A stretch of DNA of 64,000 nucleotides from Janthinobacterium rivuli (GTDB lineage: Bacteria; Pseudomonadota; Gammaproteobacteria; Burkholderiales; Burkholderiaceae_D): assembly GCF_009208735.1 (NCBI RefSeq), contig NZ_WFLJ01000018.1, forward strand, positions 101,488 through 165,487, given 5' to 3'. The position numbers and the translations under genes are program-made. Position 1 is the first letter of the stretch. Every line of letters starts with the position of its first letter. Below are positions 36,670-45,109 of this stretch, in pieces. The notes beneath the pieces are model-generated. The model was not told where the DNA came from and made no database searches. It worked only from the letters and a program-made list of their open reading frames with translations.

Positions 36670-37227
36670 TTGACGGTCAAGACTGCATCCGGGGTGAAAG
36701 TCCCCGATGACCTGGTACAGGTAGGCTATGTCTCCGGTGCCTATGGCATTGCTGGCGGAGTCAGGATCACTCCTTTCTCCGACGACGCGGATGCATTATT
36801 AAGCGTCAAAACCTGGTGGTTTGATAAACCGACCTTGCATGATGTTCAAGTCAGGCAAGCGAAGTTACACGGCGGCGACGTCGTGGCCCAGCTGGTGGGT
36901 GTGGTCGGGCGGGATGCCGCAGAAGCGCTGAAAGGCGTCTCTGTACAAATTCCGCGTAGCCATTTCCCGACGCTGACGGCCGATGAATTTTATTGGTCCG
37001 ATCTGATCGGGCTGACAGTCGAGAATTTGCAAGGCGAGTGCCTCGGCACGGTGCACGACATGATGAGCAATGGTCCGCAGTCGATCTTGCGCGTTACGCC
37101 CGTCGCCACTGCCGATGAGACCGTTGAAAAGGCGCCTGAGCGCCTGATCCCGTTTGTTGGCCAGTTTGTCATTAACGTTGACAAGGCTGCCAACAAGATC
37201 ACGGTCGACTGGGGCCTCGATTATTAA
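36670..37227 (+). CDS. rimM: 16S rRNA processing protein RimM
   Basis: The 185-residue assembly factor binds S19 and helps mature the 30S head. It has the N-terminal RimM barrel (VGYVSGAYGIAGGVRITPFSD) and the C-terminal PRC barrel (FYWSDLIGLTVENLQGECLG, PFVGQFVINVD). No ATG is available at the 5' end; TTG at 36670, 13 bases after the rpsP stop, is the likely start, with GTG at 36694 as the alternative. The rare start may reduce its level relative to S16. Confidence 0.95.
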   Translation: MTVKTASGVKVPDDLVQVGYVSGAYGIAGGVRITPFSDDADALLSVKTWWFDKPTLHDVQVRQAKLHGGDVVAQLVGVVGRDAAEALKGVSVQIPRSHFPTLTADEFYWSDLIGLTVENLQGECLGTVHDMMSNGPQSILRVTPVATADETVEKAPERLIPFVGQFVINVDKAANKITVDWGLDY

Positions 37228-37277
37228 ACCGCCTGCGCTTCACAATGCGCCGGGCAAACGTTGCAGGATGGTGAGCG

Positions 37278-38024
37278 ATGCAATTTGATGTCGTGACCCT
37301 GTTCCCGGAAATGTTTGCCGCGCTGACGCAGTCGGGTGTGACCCGGCGTGCCTTCGAGCAGGGGAAATGTGGCTTGTCGCTGTGGAATCCCCGTGATTTC
37401 ACCACCGACAATCACCGTACCGTGGATGACCGCCCGTATGGCGGCGGCCCCGGCATGGTGATGATGGCGCGTCCCCTCGAAGCGACAATTCATGCCGCGA
37501 AGCAACGCCAGCTTGACCTCGGTCTGGCGGCGCCCCGCGTGGTGTTCATGTCGCCGCAAGGCCGTCCGTTGACGCACGAGCGCGTCACGCAGCTGAAAGC
37601 CGAACCCGGTTTGGTGATCCTGTGCGGCCGCTACGAAGCCGTGGACCAGCGTTTGCTGGACCGTTGCGTCGACGAAGAAATCAGCGTCGGCGACTTCGTC
37701 CTGTCGGGCGGTGAGTTGCCTGCCATGGCGCTGATGGATGCGGTGATCCGCCTGTTGCCGGGTGTCTTGAACACCGAGGCATCGGCCATCGAGGATAGCT
37801 TCGTCAATGGCTTGCTCGATTCGCCGCACTACACACGGCCGGAAACATATGAAGGCATGGCCGTGCCGCCCGTCTTGATGGGTGGCAATCATGCCGAGAT
37901 CGTCAAGTGGCGCCGCCAGCGCATGCTGGAAGCGACCGCGAACAAGCGTCCTGATTTATTGCTCAGTGCGCGCGCCGCCGGCTTGCTCAGCAAGGCCGAC
38001 GAAAAATTCCTGGCCAGCCTGTAA
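37278..38024 (+). CDS. trmD: tRNA (guanine-N1)-methyltransferase
   Basis: The 248-residue SPOUT enzyme methylates G37 of tRNAs that read CNN codons, preventing frameshifts. It begins [21 protein letters not shown] and carries [15 protein letters not shown], the knot motifs [16 protein letters not shown] and [20 protein letters not shown], and [12 protein letters not shown]. Third gene of the ribosomal operon. Confidence 0.98.
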   Translation: MQFDVVTLFPEMFAALTQSGVTRRAFEQGKCGLSLWNPRDFTTDNHRTVDDRPYGGGPGMVMMARPLEATIHAAKQRQLDLGLAAPRVVFMSPQGRPLTHERVTQLKAEPGLVILCGRYEAVDQRLLDRCVDEEISVGDFVLSGGELPAMALMDAVIRLLPGVLNTEASAIEDSFVNGLLDSPHYTRPETYEGMAVPPVLMGGNHAEIVKWRRQRMLEATANKRPDLLLSARAAGLLSKADEKFLASL

Positions 38025-38158
38025 GCCGTTTTCGGACGGCAAGCAGGGTGGCCTTGCAGTGCCGGGCATGTTGCCCAAATTGGTAATACCCATCCTCTAC
38101 CGGGCGGATAGTACGCTATCCACAGTGCGCCGGCATGATGGTTTTCGGAGTTATAAAA

Positions 38159-38542
38159 ATGGACTTGATTCAACAATTAGAGCAGGAAGAAATTGCTCGT
38201 CTGGGTAAAACCATTCCTGAATTCGCACCAGGCGATACCGTTATCGTCAGCGTCAACGTAGTCGAAGGTACGCGCAAGCGCGCCCAGGCTTACGAAGGCG
38301 TCGTTATCTCCCGTCGTAACCGTGGCCTGAACTCGAACTTCATCGTTCGCAAGATCTCGTCCGGCGAAGGCGTTGAGCGTACCTTCCAACTGTACTCGCC
38401 GCTGATCGCTTCGATCGAAGTGAAACGCCGTGGTGATGTTCGCCGCGCCAAGCTGTACTATCTGCGTGAGCGTTCGGGTAAATCGGCGCGTATCAAAGAA
38501 AAACTGCCAAATCGCCGCGTTGTGGCGAAAGCAAGCGCGTAA
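38159..38542 (+). CDS. rplS: 50S ribosomal protein L19
   Basis: A 127-residue ribosomal protein at the 30S-50S interface. It starts [20 protein letters not shown] after CGGAG at 38146-38150, giving the usual length; the open frame upstream to 38135 is not needed. Signature [18 protein letters not shown] and [13 protein letters not shown]. Ends the operon with a terminator. Confidence 0.98.
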   Translation: MDLIQQLEQEEIARLGKTIPEFAPGDTVIVSVNVVEGTRKRAQAYEGVVISRRNRGLNSNFIVRKISSGEGVERTFQLYSPLIASIEVKRRGDVRRAKLYYLRERSGKSARIKEKLPNRRVVAKASA

Positions 38543-38561
38543 TATCAGCGTCTGCGTTGGG

Positions 38562-38591
38562 AAAAGGGGTGCCTCTCGGCGCCCCTTTTTT
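38562..38591 (+). terminator. rpsP operon terminator
   Basis: AAAAGGGGTGCC-TCTC-GGCGCCCCTTTTTT hairpin with one G-T pair, 20 bases after rplS. Confidence 0.9.
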
Positions 38592-38620
38592 ATTCTGAAT
38601 TGCTATTGAGGCAAGCTGCC

Positions 38621-39280
38621 ATGGCCACCATCGCATTTGATCCCAAACAACTCGCCATCGATTCGATCGCCGGCGAGGCGGCGCTGGACGCCGTGCGCCT
38701 GACGCCCGCCTGGCTGCGCCGGCGCCTGGCCGAACAACCTGACTGGCAGCCCGAGATCACCCAGGATTTCCTTTCCGCCCGCGCCGTGCCCGTGCACGCC
38801 GCCGTGCTCATTCCCATGGTGCAGCGCCCGCAGGGCTTGACCATCTTGCTGACCATGCGCACGGACCACCTGAGCAGCCATGCGGGCCAGGTCAGCTTTC
38901 CAGGCGGGCGCAGCGAAGCCTTCGATGCATCGCCCATCGCCACGGCCTTGCGCGAAACGGAAGAAGAAGTGGGCCTGGCGCGCGAGCACATTGAAGTGCT
39001 GGGTCGCCTGCCCGACTATCTGACGGGCACCGGCTACCAAGTCACGCCCGTGGTGGGCCTGGTGACGCCGCCGTTCGAGCTGCGCGCCGATCCGTCCGAA
39101 GTGGCGGAAATCTTCGAAGTGCCGCTGGCCTTCCTCATGGATGGCATCAACCATCAGCGCCTGTCAGTGGAATTGCCCGGCGGACGGCGCTCGTTCTACG
39201 CCATGCCGTACGAGCGCTTCTACATTTGGGGCGCCACCGCCGGCATGCTGCGCAATCTGTTTCACCTCTTGCGCGCGTAA
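38621..39280 (+). CDS. CoA pyrophosphatase, Nudix family
   Basis: The 219-residue enzyme probably splits CoA to 3'-phospho-AMP and phosphopantetheine. It carries the UPF0035 pattern LLTMRTDHLSSHAGQVSFPGG directly before the NudL-type Nudix box (DASPIATALRETEEEVGL). ATG at 38621 follows GAGG by eight bases; upstream codons to 38600 overlap the rplS terminator. Confidence 0.92.
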   Translation: MATIAFDPKQLAIDSIAGEAALDAVRLTPAWLRRRLAEQPDWQPEITQDFLSARAVPVHAAVLIPMVQRPQGLTILLTMRTDHLSSHAGQVSFPGGRSEAFDASPIATALRETEEEVGLAREHIEVLGRLPDYLTGTGYQVTPVVGLVTPPFELRADPSEVAEIFEVPLAFLMDGINHQRLSVELPGGRRSFYAMPYERFYIWGATAGMLRNLFHLLRA

Positions 39281-39377
39281 AATGGTGCCCCGCACGTAAT
39301 AAGTTTGATTCCAGCACTGCACTGCGCTATCGTAGCGGGCATTGCGGTATTGCTGAAAAAGACAAAAAGGACCATTG

Positions 39378-40337
39378 ATGACATTTCTCTCCATACTTTG
39401 CGCATTGCTGATCGAGCAGCTCAAACCTTTGCGCGCGGACAATCCGATCTACGCCGAAATCAAGAGCCTGGCAATGCGCATGGAGACCTGGTTCAATGCC
39501 GGCCACGCCAACCATGGCCGCATGGGCTGGTTCCTCATGATCGGCGTGCTGATGGTGCCGACGGCAGGCGTGTACTGGCTCTTGCAGCATTATCAGCTGA
39601 CACTGCTGGCCTTTGCCTGGAACGTCCTCATCGTCTACCTGACCCTGGGCTTCCGTCACTACAGTCATTATTTCACCTCGATCCAGCTGGCCCTGAGCGC
39701 CGGCGACGAAGCGACGGCGCGCAACTTGCTGGCCGATTGGACCAAGCTCGACACGGTGGGCATGGAAGCGAGCGAAATCGCCCGCATAGCCGTGGAAAAA
39801 GCCCTGGTCACCACGCACCGCAATGTGTTTGGCGTGTTCTTCTGGTTCCTCATGCCGCTGGGCCCTGCCTGCGCCGTGATGTACCGCGTGGCCGAATACC
39901 TGGCGCGCGCCTGGAACGAGCCCGAGCACATGCGCAATGAAGCGTTCGGCCAGTTCGCCGCGCGCGCGTTTTACTGGATCGACTGGATCCCCGTGCGCCT
40001 GACGGCTGTGGCGTTTGCCGTGGTCGGCAATTTCGAGGATGCCATCTACGCCTGGCGCAATTTCGCCCAGCGTTGGCAGGACGAGGCCATCGGCATCATC
40101 CTGACGGCCGGCGGCGGCGCCATGGGCGTACGCCTGGGCACGCCAGCGGAAACGGCGGCCCGCGTGCTGGTAACCCCCGACATGGCCGTCGACGACAGCG
40201 ACAGCGAGAGCGATATCCTGCCAGGCGAAGAGCCGGGCGCGCGCGCTTTGCAGAGCACGGTCGGCCTGGTCTGGCGCGCCTTGCTGCTGTGGATGCTGTT
40301 GCTGCTGTTGATGTCGGGCGCCGTTTTCCTCGGCTGA
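39378..40337 (+). CDS. CobD/CbiB-like membrane protein
   Basis: The 319-residue protein belongs to the CobD/CbiB-type family (cobyrinate-decorating membrane enzymes), but neighbours are not cobalamin genes. It has a short soluble start, several membrane helices (~50-72, ~77-92, ~150-170 and a final ~295-318) and an acidic 265-280 loop. In betaproteobacteria this longer, divergent member stands next to a DUF3579 gene as here, so its role may lie outside B12 synthesis. AAGGA at 39366-39370 supports ATG 39378. Confidence 0.82.
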   Translation: MTFLSILCALLIEQLKPLRADNPIYAEIKSLAMRMETWFNAGHANHGRMGWFLMIGVLMVPTAGVYWLLQHYQLTLLAFAWNVLIVYLTLGFRHYSHYFTSIQLALSAGDEATARNLLADWTKLDTVGMEASEIARIAVEKALVTTHRNVFGVFFWFLMPLGPACAVMYRVAEYLARAWNEPEHMRNEAFGQFAARAFYWIDWIPVRLTAVAFAVVGNFEDAIYAWRNFAQRWQDEAIGIILTAGGGAMGVRLGTPAETAARVLVTPDMAVDDSDSESDILPGEEPGARALQSTVGLVWRALLLWMLLLLLMSGAVFLG

Positions 40338-40470
40338 CGCGGGCGCACACGCGCCATCCATGCGCCTTGCGCGTGGAACAAGGTTAAAATAGGGGCTGGC
40401 GCGCAAGGCGTGCCGGCCCCTGTTTGCATCGTCAGGGCAGATCGAGGTAGAACCCAAGTCTTCTATAAGA

Positions 40471-40476
40471 TATAAT
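40471..40476 (+). promoter_or_regulatory. Possible -10 element before DUF3579 gene
   Basis: TATAAT lies 87 bases upstream of the DUF3579 start; no clear -35 at standard spacing. The long leader is otherwise unexplained. Confidence 0.45.
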
Positions 40477-40562
40477 ACTGGCTTACCGCAGCAAACGTAG
40501 TTGAATTACCAGCCCGGCTTACCCGCCGGGGCCATTCACGCAATCCAGTCCCGACAAGCCAC

Positions 40563-40898
40563 ATGGCCGAGTTATCTCAAAAAACAGGGGAGCTCTCAGA
40601 CGAGTTCTTCATCCTTGGTCTCACCAGCAATGGCAAGCAATTCCGACCCAGCGATTGGGCCGAGCGCCTTTGTGGAGTGATGTCCTGTTTCAATCCTGAA
40701 GGTGGCGGGCGCAATGCGCACCTCCAGTATTCGCCCTACGTGCGCCCGACCGTCGTCAATGGCGTCAAGTCGGTGGTGGTCAACACCAAGTTGCGCGAGA
40801 TCGAGCCGATGGCGTTTCACTTCGTGCGCGAGTTCGCCAAGGATAACGACCTGCAGATCGTCGAAGCCTGCTTCCTGCCACCGCCGGAAGAAAAGTAA
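40563..40898 (+). CDS. DUF3579 domain protein
   Basis: The 111-residue soluble protein matches DUF3579: EFFILGLTSNGKQFRPSDWAE, RLCGVMSCFNPEGG, YSPYVRPT and FAKDNDLQIVEACFLP. Family function is unknown and members are largely confined to betaproteobacteria. It is downstream of the CobD-like gene in the same direction but behind its own possible -10 element. Confidence 0.92.
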   Translation: MAELSQKTGELSDEFFILGLTSNGKQFRPSDWAERLCGVMSCFNPEGGGRNAHLQYSPYVRPTVVNGVKSVVVNTKLREIEPMAFHFVREFAKDNDLQIVEACFLPPPEEK

Positions 40899-40980
40899 GT
40901 CCCGTTCATTTGATCTGGCGCAAAGCCCGCCACGGCGGGTCAGCGTAGCGTAGGCACTCTGCCTCAAACGGAGTGGCGAC

Positions 40981-41430
40981 ATGCGTATCGGCGACATCTG
41001 CACCCTGCAAACCTTCCATTGCCAGCGAGACACCAGCGTGCAGGAAGCGGCGCTGCTGATGCGCCAGCATCATGTGGGCGACCTGATCGTGGCCGAACAG
41101 CCGAACGGCGAGCGCGTCCCCATCGGCATCCTCACCGACCGCGACATCGTCATTTCCGTCATCGCCCTGGGCCTTGACCCCGCCAGCCTGCTGGTGGGCG
41201 ACATCATGAGCGCGCAGCTGCTCACCGCCAGCGAAGACGAAGACGTCTACGACATCATCGAACGTATGCGCGTCAACGGCATCCGCCGCCTTCCCGTGGT
41301 CAACAGCCTGGGCGCGCTCTCCGGCGTCGTCAGCATCGACGACCTGCTGGCCTTCCTGGCTCAGGAGATGGCCGAGCTGGCCCGCATCAGCAGTGGCCAG
41401 CTGGTGCACGAAAAGCGCACCCGGAAGTAA
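40981..41430 (+). CDS. CBS-domain protein
   Basis: A 149-residue stand-alone pair of CBS modules (roughly 1-65 and 72-130). Signs: VGDLIVAEQPNG and GILTDRDIVISVIALG in the first, MRVNGIRRLPVVNSLGALSGVVSIDDLLAFL in two pieces of the second. Such tandem CBS proteins bind adenine nucleotides as energy sensors and regulate a partner in trans; none is identifiable here. CGGAG about eight bases upstream supports the start. Confidence 0.92.
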   Translation: MRIGDICTLQTFHCQRDTSVQEAALLMRQHHVGDLIVAEQPNGERVPIGILTDRDIVISVIALGLDPASLLVGDIMSAQLLTASEDEDVYDIIERMRVNGIRRLPVVNSLGALSGVVSIDDLLAFLAQEMAELARISSGQLVHEKRTRK

Positions 41431-41508
41431 GCCCGTATTGCGCAATTCCAGTCAAATCCTCTTCCCCCGAAAATGCTACAGTCGCTGCTCGTTCAACGGG
41501 AAGCGTTC

Positions 41509-42327
41509 ATGCACTATCTGGCCAAGGCACTCTGGTATATCGAATCGCATTATGCGGAGAATATCTCGCTCGGCGATATCGCCCATGTGGGCGGCGCTTC
41601 GCCGTGTCACCTGACGCGCGCATTTGGCCTGGCCACGGGCCACTCCGTGATGCGCTATGTGCGGGCACGCCGGCTCAGCGAGGCGGCCCGCGCGCTGGCG
41701 CAGGGCGCGCAAGACATCCTCGCCGTCGCGCTGCAGGCCGGCTACAGTTCCCATGAAGCATTTACGCGGGCCTTCCGCGAGCAGTTCCAGATCACGCCGG
41801 AAAAGGTAAGGGCCCAGCGCCACGTCGCCAACCTCGCACTGGTGGAGGCCATCAAGATCGATGTGGCGCCGGGCGTGGTCCTGGAACCGCCCCGTTTCGA
41901 GCAGGGGCCCGCCTTGCTGGTGGCGGGTCTCGTTGAACGTTATCGCGCGGAAACGTCTGCCGGCATTCCCGCCCTGTGGCAGCGCTTCCTGCCCCATGCG
42001 GCGCCTGGCCAAGTGCTGTATGGGGTGTGCTGCAACAATGATGACGCGGGCAATTTCGATTACCTGTGCGCCATGCCGGTGAGCGACTTTTCCCAGGCCC
42101 CAGAGGGCTGGACGCGGCTGCGCATCGCGCCGCGGCGCTATGCCGTGTTTCACCACCGCGGGCATATTTCCACCATCCGCGCCACCTGGCATACGGTGTG
42201 GAACGAGTGGCTGCCCCAGTCCGGCCTGGAAGTGGCCGACGCGCCCGATTTCGAACGCTATGACCGGCATTTCGATCCCGCCAGCGGCATCGGCGGCGTG
42301 GAAATCTGGCTCCCCTTGAAAGCTTGA
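41509..42327 (+). CDS. AraC-family regulator with GyrI-like effector domain
   Basis: With ATG at 41509 (GGGAAG upstream) the protein has 272 residues; ATG 41473 would add 12. Residues 1-105 are an AraC HTH pair (ISLGDIAHVGGASPCHLTRAF, AVALQAGYSSHEAFTRAF), and residues ~120-272 a GyrI-like ligand domain (PALLVAGLVERY, YGVCCNNDD, YAVFHHRGHISTI), as in Rob- or MarA/SoxS-relatives. It could respond to a hydrophobic or toxic compound. It ends 2 bases before the Lnt-like gene, so it may control or be co-transcribed with it. Confidence 0.9.
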   Translation: MHYLAKALWYIESHYAENISLGDIAHVGGASPCHLTRAFGLATGHSVMRYVRARRLSEAARALAQGAQDILAVALQAGYSSHEAFTRAFREQFQITPEKVRAQRHVANLALVEAIKIDVAPGVVLEPPRFEQGPALLVAGLVERYRAETSAGIPALWQRFLPHAAPGQVLYGVCCNNDDAGNFDYLCAMPVSDFSQAPEGWTRLRIAPRRYAVFHHRGHISTIRATWHTVWNEWLPQSGLEVADAPDFERYDRHFDPASGIGGVEIWLPLKA

Positions 42328-42329
42328 AC

Positions 42330-43787
42330 ATGAATCCTGCCTTGTCCACACCGGTCCTGTTTGCCGGCGGCACCGCGCTGCGCCAGCGCCTGTTGCAAAC
42401 CGCCGCCGCGCTGGCAGCGGGCCTGCCCCTGTACTGGATGCTGGGGCCGCAGCCGCTGGGTTGGCTGGCCTGGTGCGCGCCGCTGCCCGTGCTGTGGCTG
42501 GCCCTGCGCTCGTCGCGCCGCGATGCGGCCTGGATGACGTTCCTGGCCGCCGCGCTGGGCCTGTCATCGAACGTTGCCTATTTCCGCCTGCTCATGCCCT
42601 TGCCGGCCGTGCTGGCCGTACTGCTCGTCAAGGCACTGCTGTGGCTGCTGGTGGTGCTGGCCACGCGGCGCCTCGTGCTGCGCTACCGGGCGTCCTGGAC
42701 GGTGCTGGCCTATCCCTTGCTGTGGGTGGCCATCGATACCTTGATGGCCGCCTTGCTGCCGGATGGTAACTGGGGCAGCCTCGCGTATTCGCAAGCGGAT
42801 AACGTCGCCGTGCTGCAGACGGCGGCCCTGGCGGGCGTGCCTGGCTTGTTGTTTGTGCTGTGCCTGGCGCCGTCCGCGCTGGCCTTGCTGCTGGCGGGCG
42901 GCCGCGCGTATGCGCCAGCGGCGGGCACGAGCGTGTTGTTGCTGGCGGCCGCGTTCGCCGGTGGCGCCTGGCGCGTCCATGGTGCGCCGCCGCCAGGCGG
43001 GCCGCTGGCAGGGCTGGTGGCCATCGATGACTTTATCGGCCCGGCCACGCCGCCGGCGCGCGCGCAAGCCATCTGGGACCAGTACGCGCGCCATGTCGGG
43101 CAACTGGCCGGGCAGGGCGCCAGGCTGGTGCTGTTGCCGGAAAAGATAGCCGTGCTGGCCCCCGCGCAGGCGGACGCCGTGCGGCAGCGTTTCCAGGCGC
43201 TGGCGCGCGGCACGGGCGTGTGGATCACCGTGGGGCTTGGCGTGCAAGACGGCGCCGGCCGGCGCAACCTGGCCTGGCTGTTCGCGCCCGATGGCGCCGC
43301 GCCCATCAGCTATCAAAAGCACCATCTGGCGCCGCCCGAGCGCGATTTCCTTGCTGGCAGTGCGTATGCCGTGCAGCCGGTGGCGGGGCAGGCCATGGGC
43401 CTGGCCATTTGCAAGGACATGCATTTCGCGCCCCTGGGGCAGGCGTATGGCGCGGCCGGCGCGCAAACGATGCTGGTGCCGGCCTGGGATTTCCAGCTGG
43501 ACGCCTGGATGGGCGCGCGCATGACCGTCGTGCGCGGCGTGGAAAACGGCTATGCGGTGCTGCGCGCGGCGCGCGAGGGCATGCTGACGGTCAGCGATGC
43601 GTATGGACGGGTGCTGGCGGAGCGGTCCAGCAGCGCCATGCCGGGCAGCGCCTTGCTGGCGCCGCTGCCGGCGCACCCGACCGTCTCCACCTGGGCCGGC
43701 TGGCTGGGGCCGCTGTTCGGCTGGCTGTGCGTGGCGCTGAGCGCGATCCTGCTGTGCCTGGGCCGCCGCGCCGTGCCCGCTCCATGA
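42330..43787 (+). CDS. Apolipoprotein N-acyltransferase-like protein
   Basis: The 485-residue protein has ~6 N-terminal membrane helices (to ~210) and a nitrilase-fold domain. The catalytic triad is visible as Glu271 (LLPEK), Lys330 (YQKHHL) and Cys361 (AICKDMHF). The arrangement matches Lnt, which N-acylates lipoproteins, but the domain is smaller and the Cys context differs from the canonical Lnt, so it may be a paralogue with altered substrate. Its start lies 3 bases after an AraC-like gene, unusual for the housekeeping lnt. A C-terminal membrane span ends at ~480. Confidence 0.83.
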   Translation: MNPALSTPVLFAGGTALRQRLLQTAAALAAGLPLYWMLGPQPLGWLAWCAPLPVLWLALRSSRRDAAWMTFLAAALGLSSNVAYFRLLMPLPAVLAVLLVKALLWLLVVLATRRLVLRYRASWTVLAYPLLWVAIDTLMAALLPDGNWGSLAYSQADNVAVLQTAALAGVPGLLFVLCLAPSALALLLAGGRAYAPAAGTSVLLLAAAFAGGAWRVHGAPPPGGPLAGLVAIDDFIGPATPPARAQAIWDQYARHVGQLAGQGARLVLLPEKIAVLAPAQADAVRQRFQALARGTGVWITVGLGVQDGAGRRNLAWLFAPDGAAPISYQKHHLAPPERDFLAGSAYAVQPVAGQAMGLAICKDMHFAPLGQAYGAAGAQTMLVPAWDFQLDAWMGARMTVVRGVENGYAVLRAAREGMLTVSDAYGRVLAERSSSAMPGSALLAPLPAHPTVSTWAGWLGPLFGWLCVALSAILLCLGRRAVPAP

Positions 43788-43980
43788 CGGGCAACACCAG
43801 TTTTTGCTGCAATGCGCAAAAGCGCATCGCGCCGCCTGCTTTTATATTCTGCGCATGGCGGCCACATAATCGCCGCCGATGATTGCAGCGCCGCCGTGCT
43901 TATATCGGCGCGATGCCGGCATATATATTGCAGTGCAATAAGTGGTGTTATCTGGTATTGAGAAATTCGGGCCGTTGGTA

Positions 43981-44721
43981 TTAATTGGTACTTAATTCGG
44001 CCACGAAATCATACATATCGCCGCGGAAATAAGAGCGGCAAAATTCCACGGCGCGGCCATCGCGCAAAAAGCCCAGCCTTTCCACCGACAAGCCCGCGTC
44101 GCCTTCCTCCGCCTGCAACAGGCTGGCCTGTTCCCCCGTCAACAAAAGCGCGCTGAGGCGCTGCAAGGCGCGCACGGGCCGGTTGCCCGCCTGTTCCAGC
44201 GCGTCATACATCGATACGTCGACGGCATCAAGCGCCGGCAGGCAGCTGGCGACGATGGTCGCGTACTCCAGGCACATCGGTATCTCGTCCGCATAGCGGA
44301 TGCGGTGGAAGCGGTACACGGGCGCGCCCGGCGACAGCCGCAGGCGCAAGGCCTCTTCCGGCGTGACGGTGCCTTCCGCGCGCTTGAGCCACACGCTGCG
44401 CGGCGTGCGTCCGCGCGCCCGCATGTCCTCGGAAAACGAGGTCAGCTTGGCGAAGTTTTTCTCGATGCGCGTATTGATGAAATTGCCCGAGCCGGGGCGC
44501 CGCACCAGCAAGCCCTCGTTGACGAGGCCATCGATGGCCTTGCGCACGGTGATGCGCGAGACGGACAGGTCGCTGGCCAGCTGGCGCTCGGCCGGCAAGG
44601 CTTCCTCGGGGCCGAGGATGCGCTTGTCGATCGCTTCGCGCAGCGCGCGCTGCAGTTGCTGGTACAGGGGCAGGCTACTCGTCTGCCCCAGGCCTTGCAT
44701 GATGTGAGCCAGGGTTGTCAT
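43981..44721 (-). CDS. GntR/HutC-family regulator of the TonB receptor region
   Basis: With ATG at 44721 the protein has 246 residues. Residues ~18-80 are a GntR winged HTH (LPAERQLASDLSVSRITVRKAI), followed by a UTRA ligand domain (KLTSFSEDMRARGRTPRS, YRFHRIRYADEIPMCLEY). Sugar-phosphate-responsive HutC members of this form regulate GlcNAc genes. It is divergent from the TonB receptor and has a sister regulator in the nag operon (58485-59219). Confidence 0.9.
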   Translation of the reverse strand: MTTLAHIMQGLGQTSSLPLYQQLQRALREAIDKRILGPEEALPAERQLASDLSVSRITVRKAIDGLVNEGLLVRRPGSGNFINTRIEKNFAKLTSFSEDMRARGRTPRSVWLKRAEGTVTPEEALRLRLSPGAPVYRFHRIRYADEIPMCLEYATIVASCLPALDAVDVSMYDALEQAGNRPVRALQRLSALLLTGEQASLLQAEEGDAGLSVERLGFLRDGRAVEFCRSYFRGDMYDFVAELSTN

Positions 44722-45109
44722 ACGCTGAGGGTCTCCGTTACGGCGCGTTGCAGACGCGCTCTGTATCTGTTTTGTGTCGCTGGATAATACCAAAAAAGGC
44801 CGTTATAAAACCAATTTGAATTATCAAGCCAGCAATTTATGCCTGGCTTCCCCCGCATTTAAGCCGCGCATACGGGCTACGGATTGATTTGGATAAAGTG
44901 GTCTGTGTGATTCAAACAACGTTATAAAAAAAAAGTTGCAACTGGTAGTGTTCTGGTATTGGATAGTAGTATATTGGCGTTGAATTGGTTTTGTAAGTGG
45001 TTGTGCCGAAGGGTCTGCAGCATGCCGGCGACAGTGGGCGGGCTGGAAAGAAGACCTACGTTAAAAATGAAAAGGTTCCAATCCTGGAGCCTAAATCAAG
45101 GGGGAGTAC
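44722..45109. promoter_or_regulatory. Divergent control region, GntR / TonB receptor
   Basis: A 388-base AT-rich gap with no gene. TGGTATT-type elements recur: AATACCA at 44787-44793 (complement), and TGGTAGTG...TGGTATT at 44943-44960. A similar pair stands before the nag operon (60201-60219). These are candidate GntR operators. The receptor ribosome site AAGGGGGAG lies at 45098-45106. A -10-like TATATT occurs around 44971. Confidence 0.6.

Noticed and set aside
43976..43990. TGGTATTAATTGGTA as a GntR operator
   Set aside because: It straddles the stop codon and last codons of the GntR gene itself, so it is coding sequence; position makes regulation unlikely.
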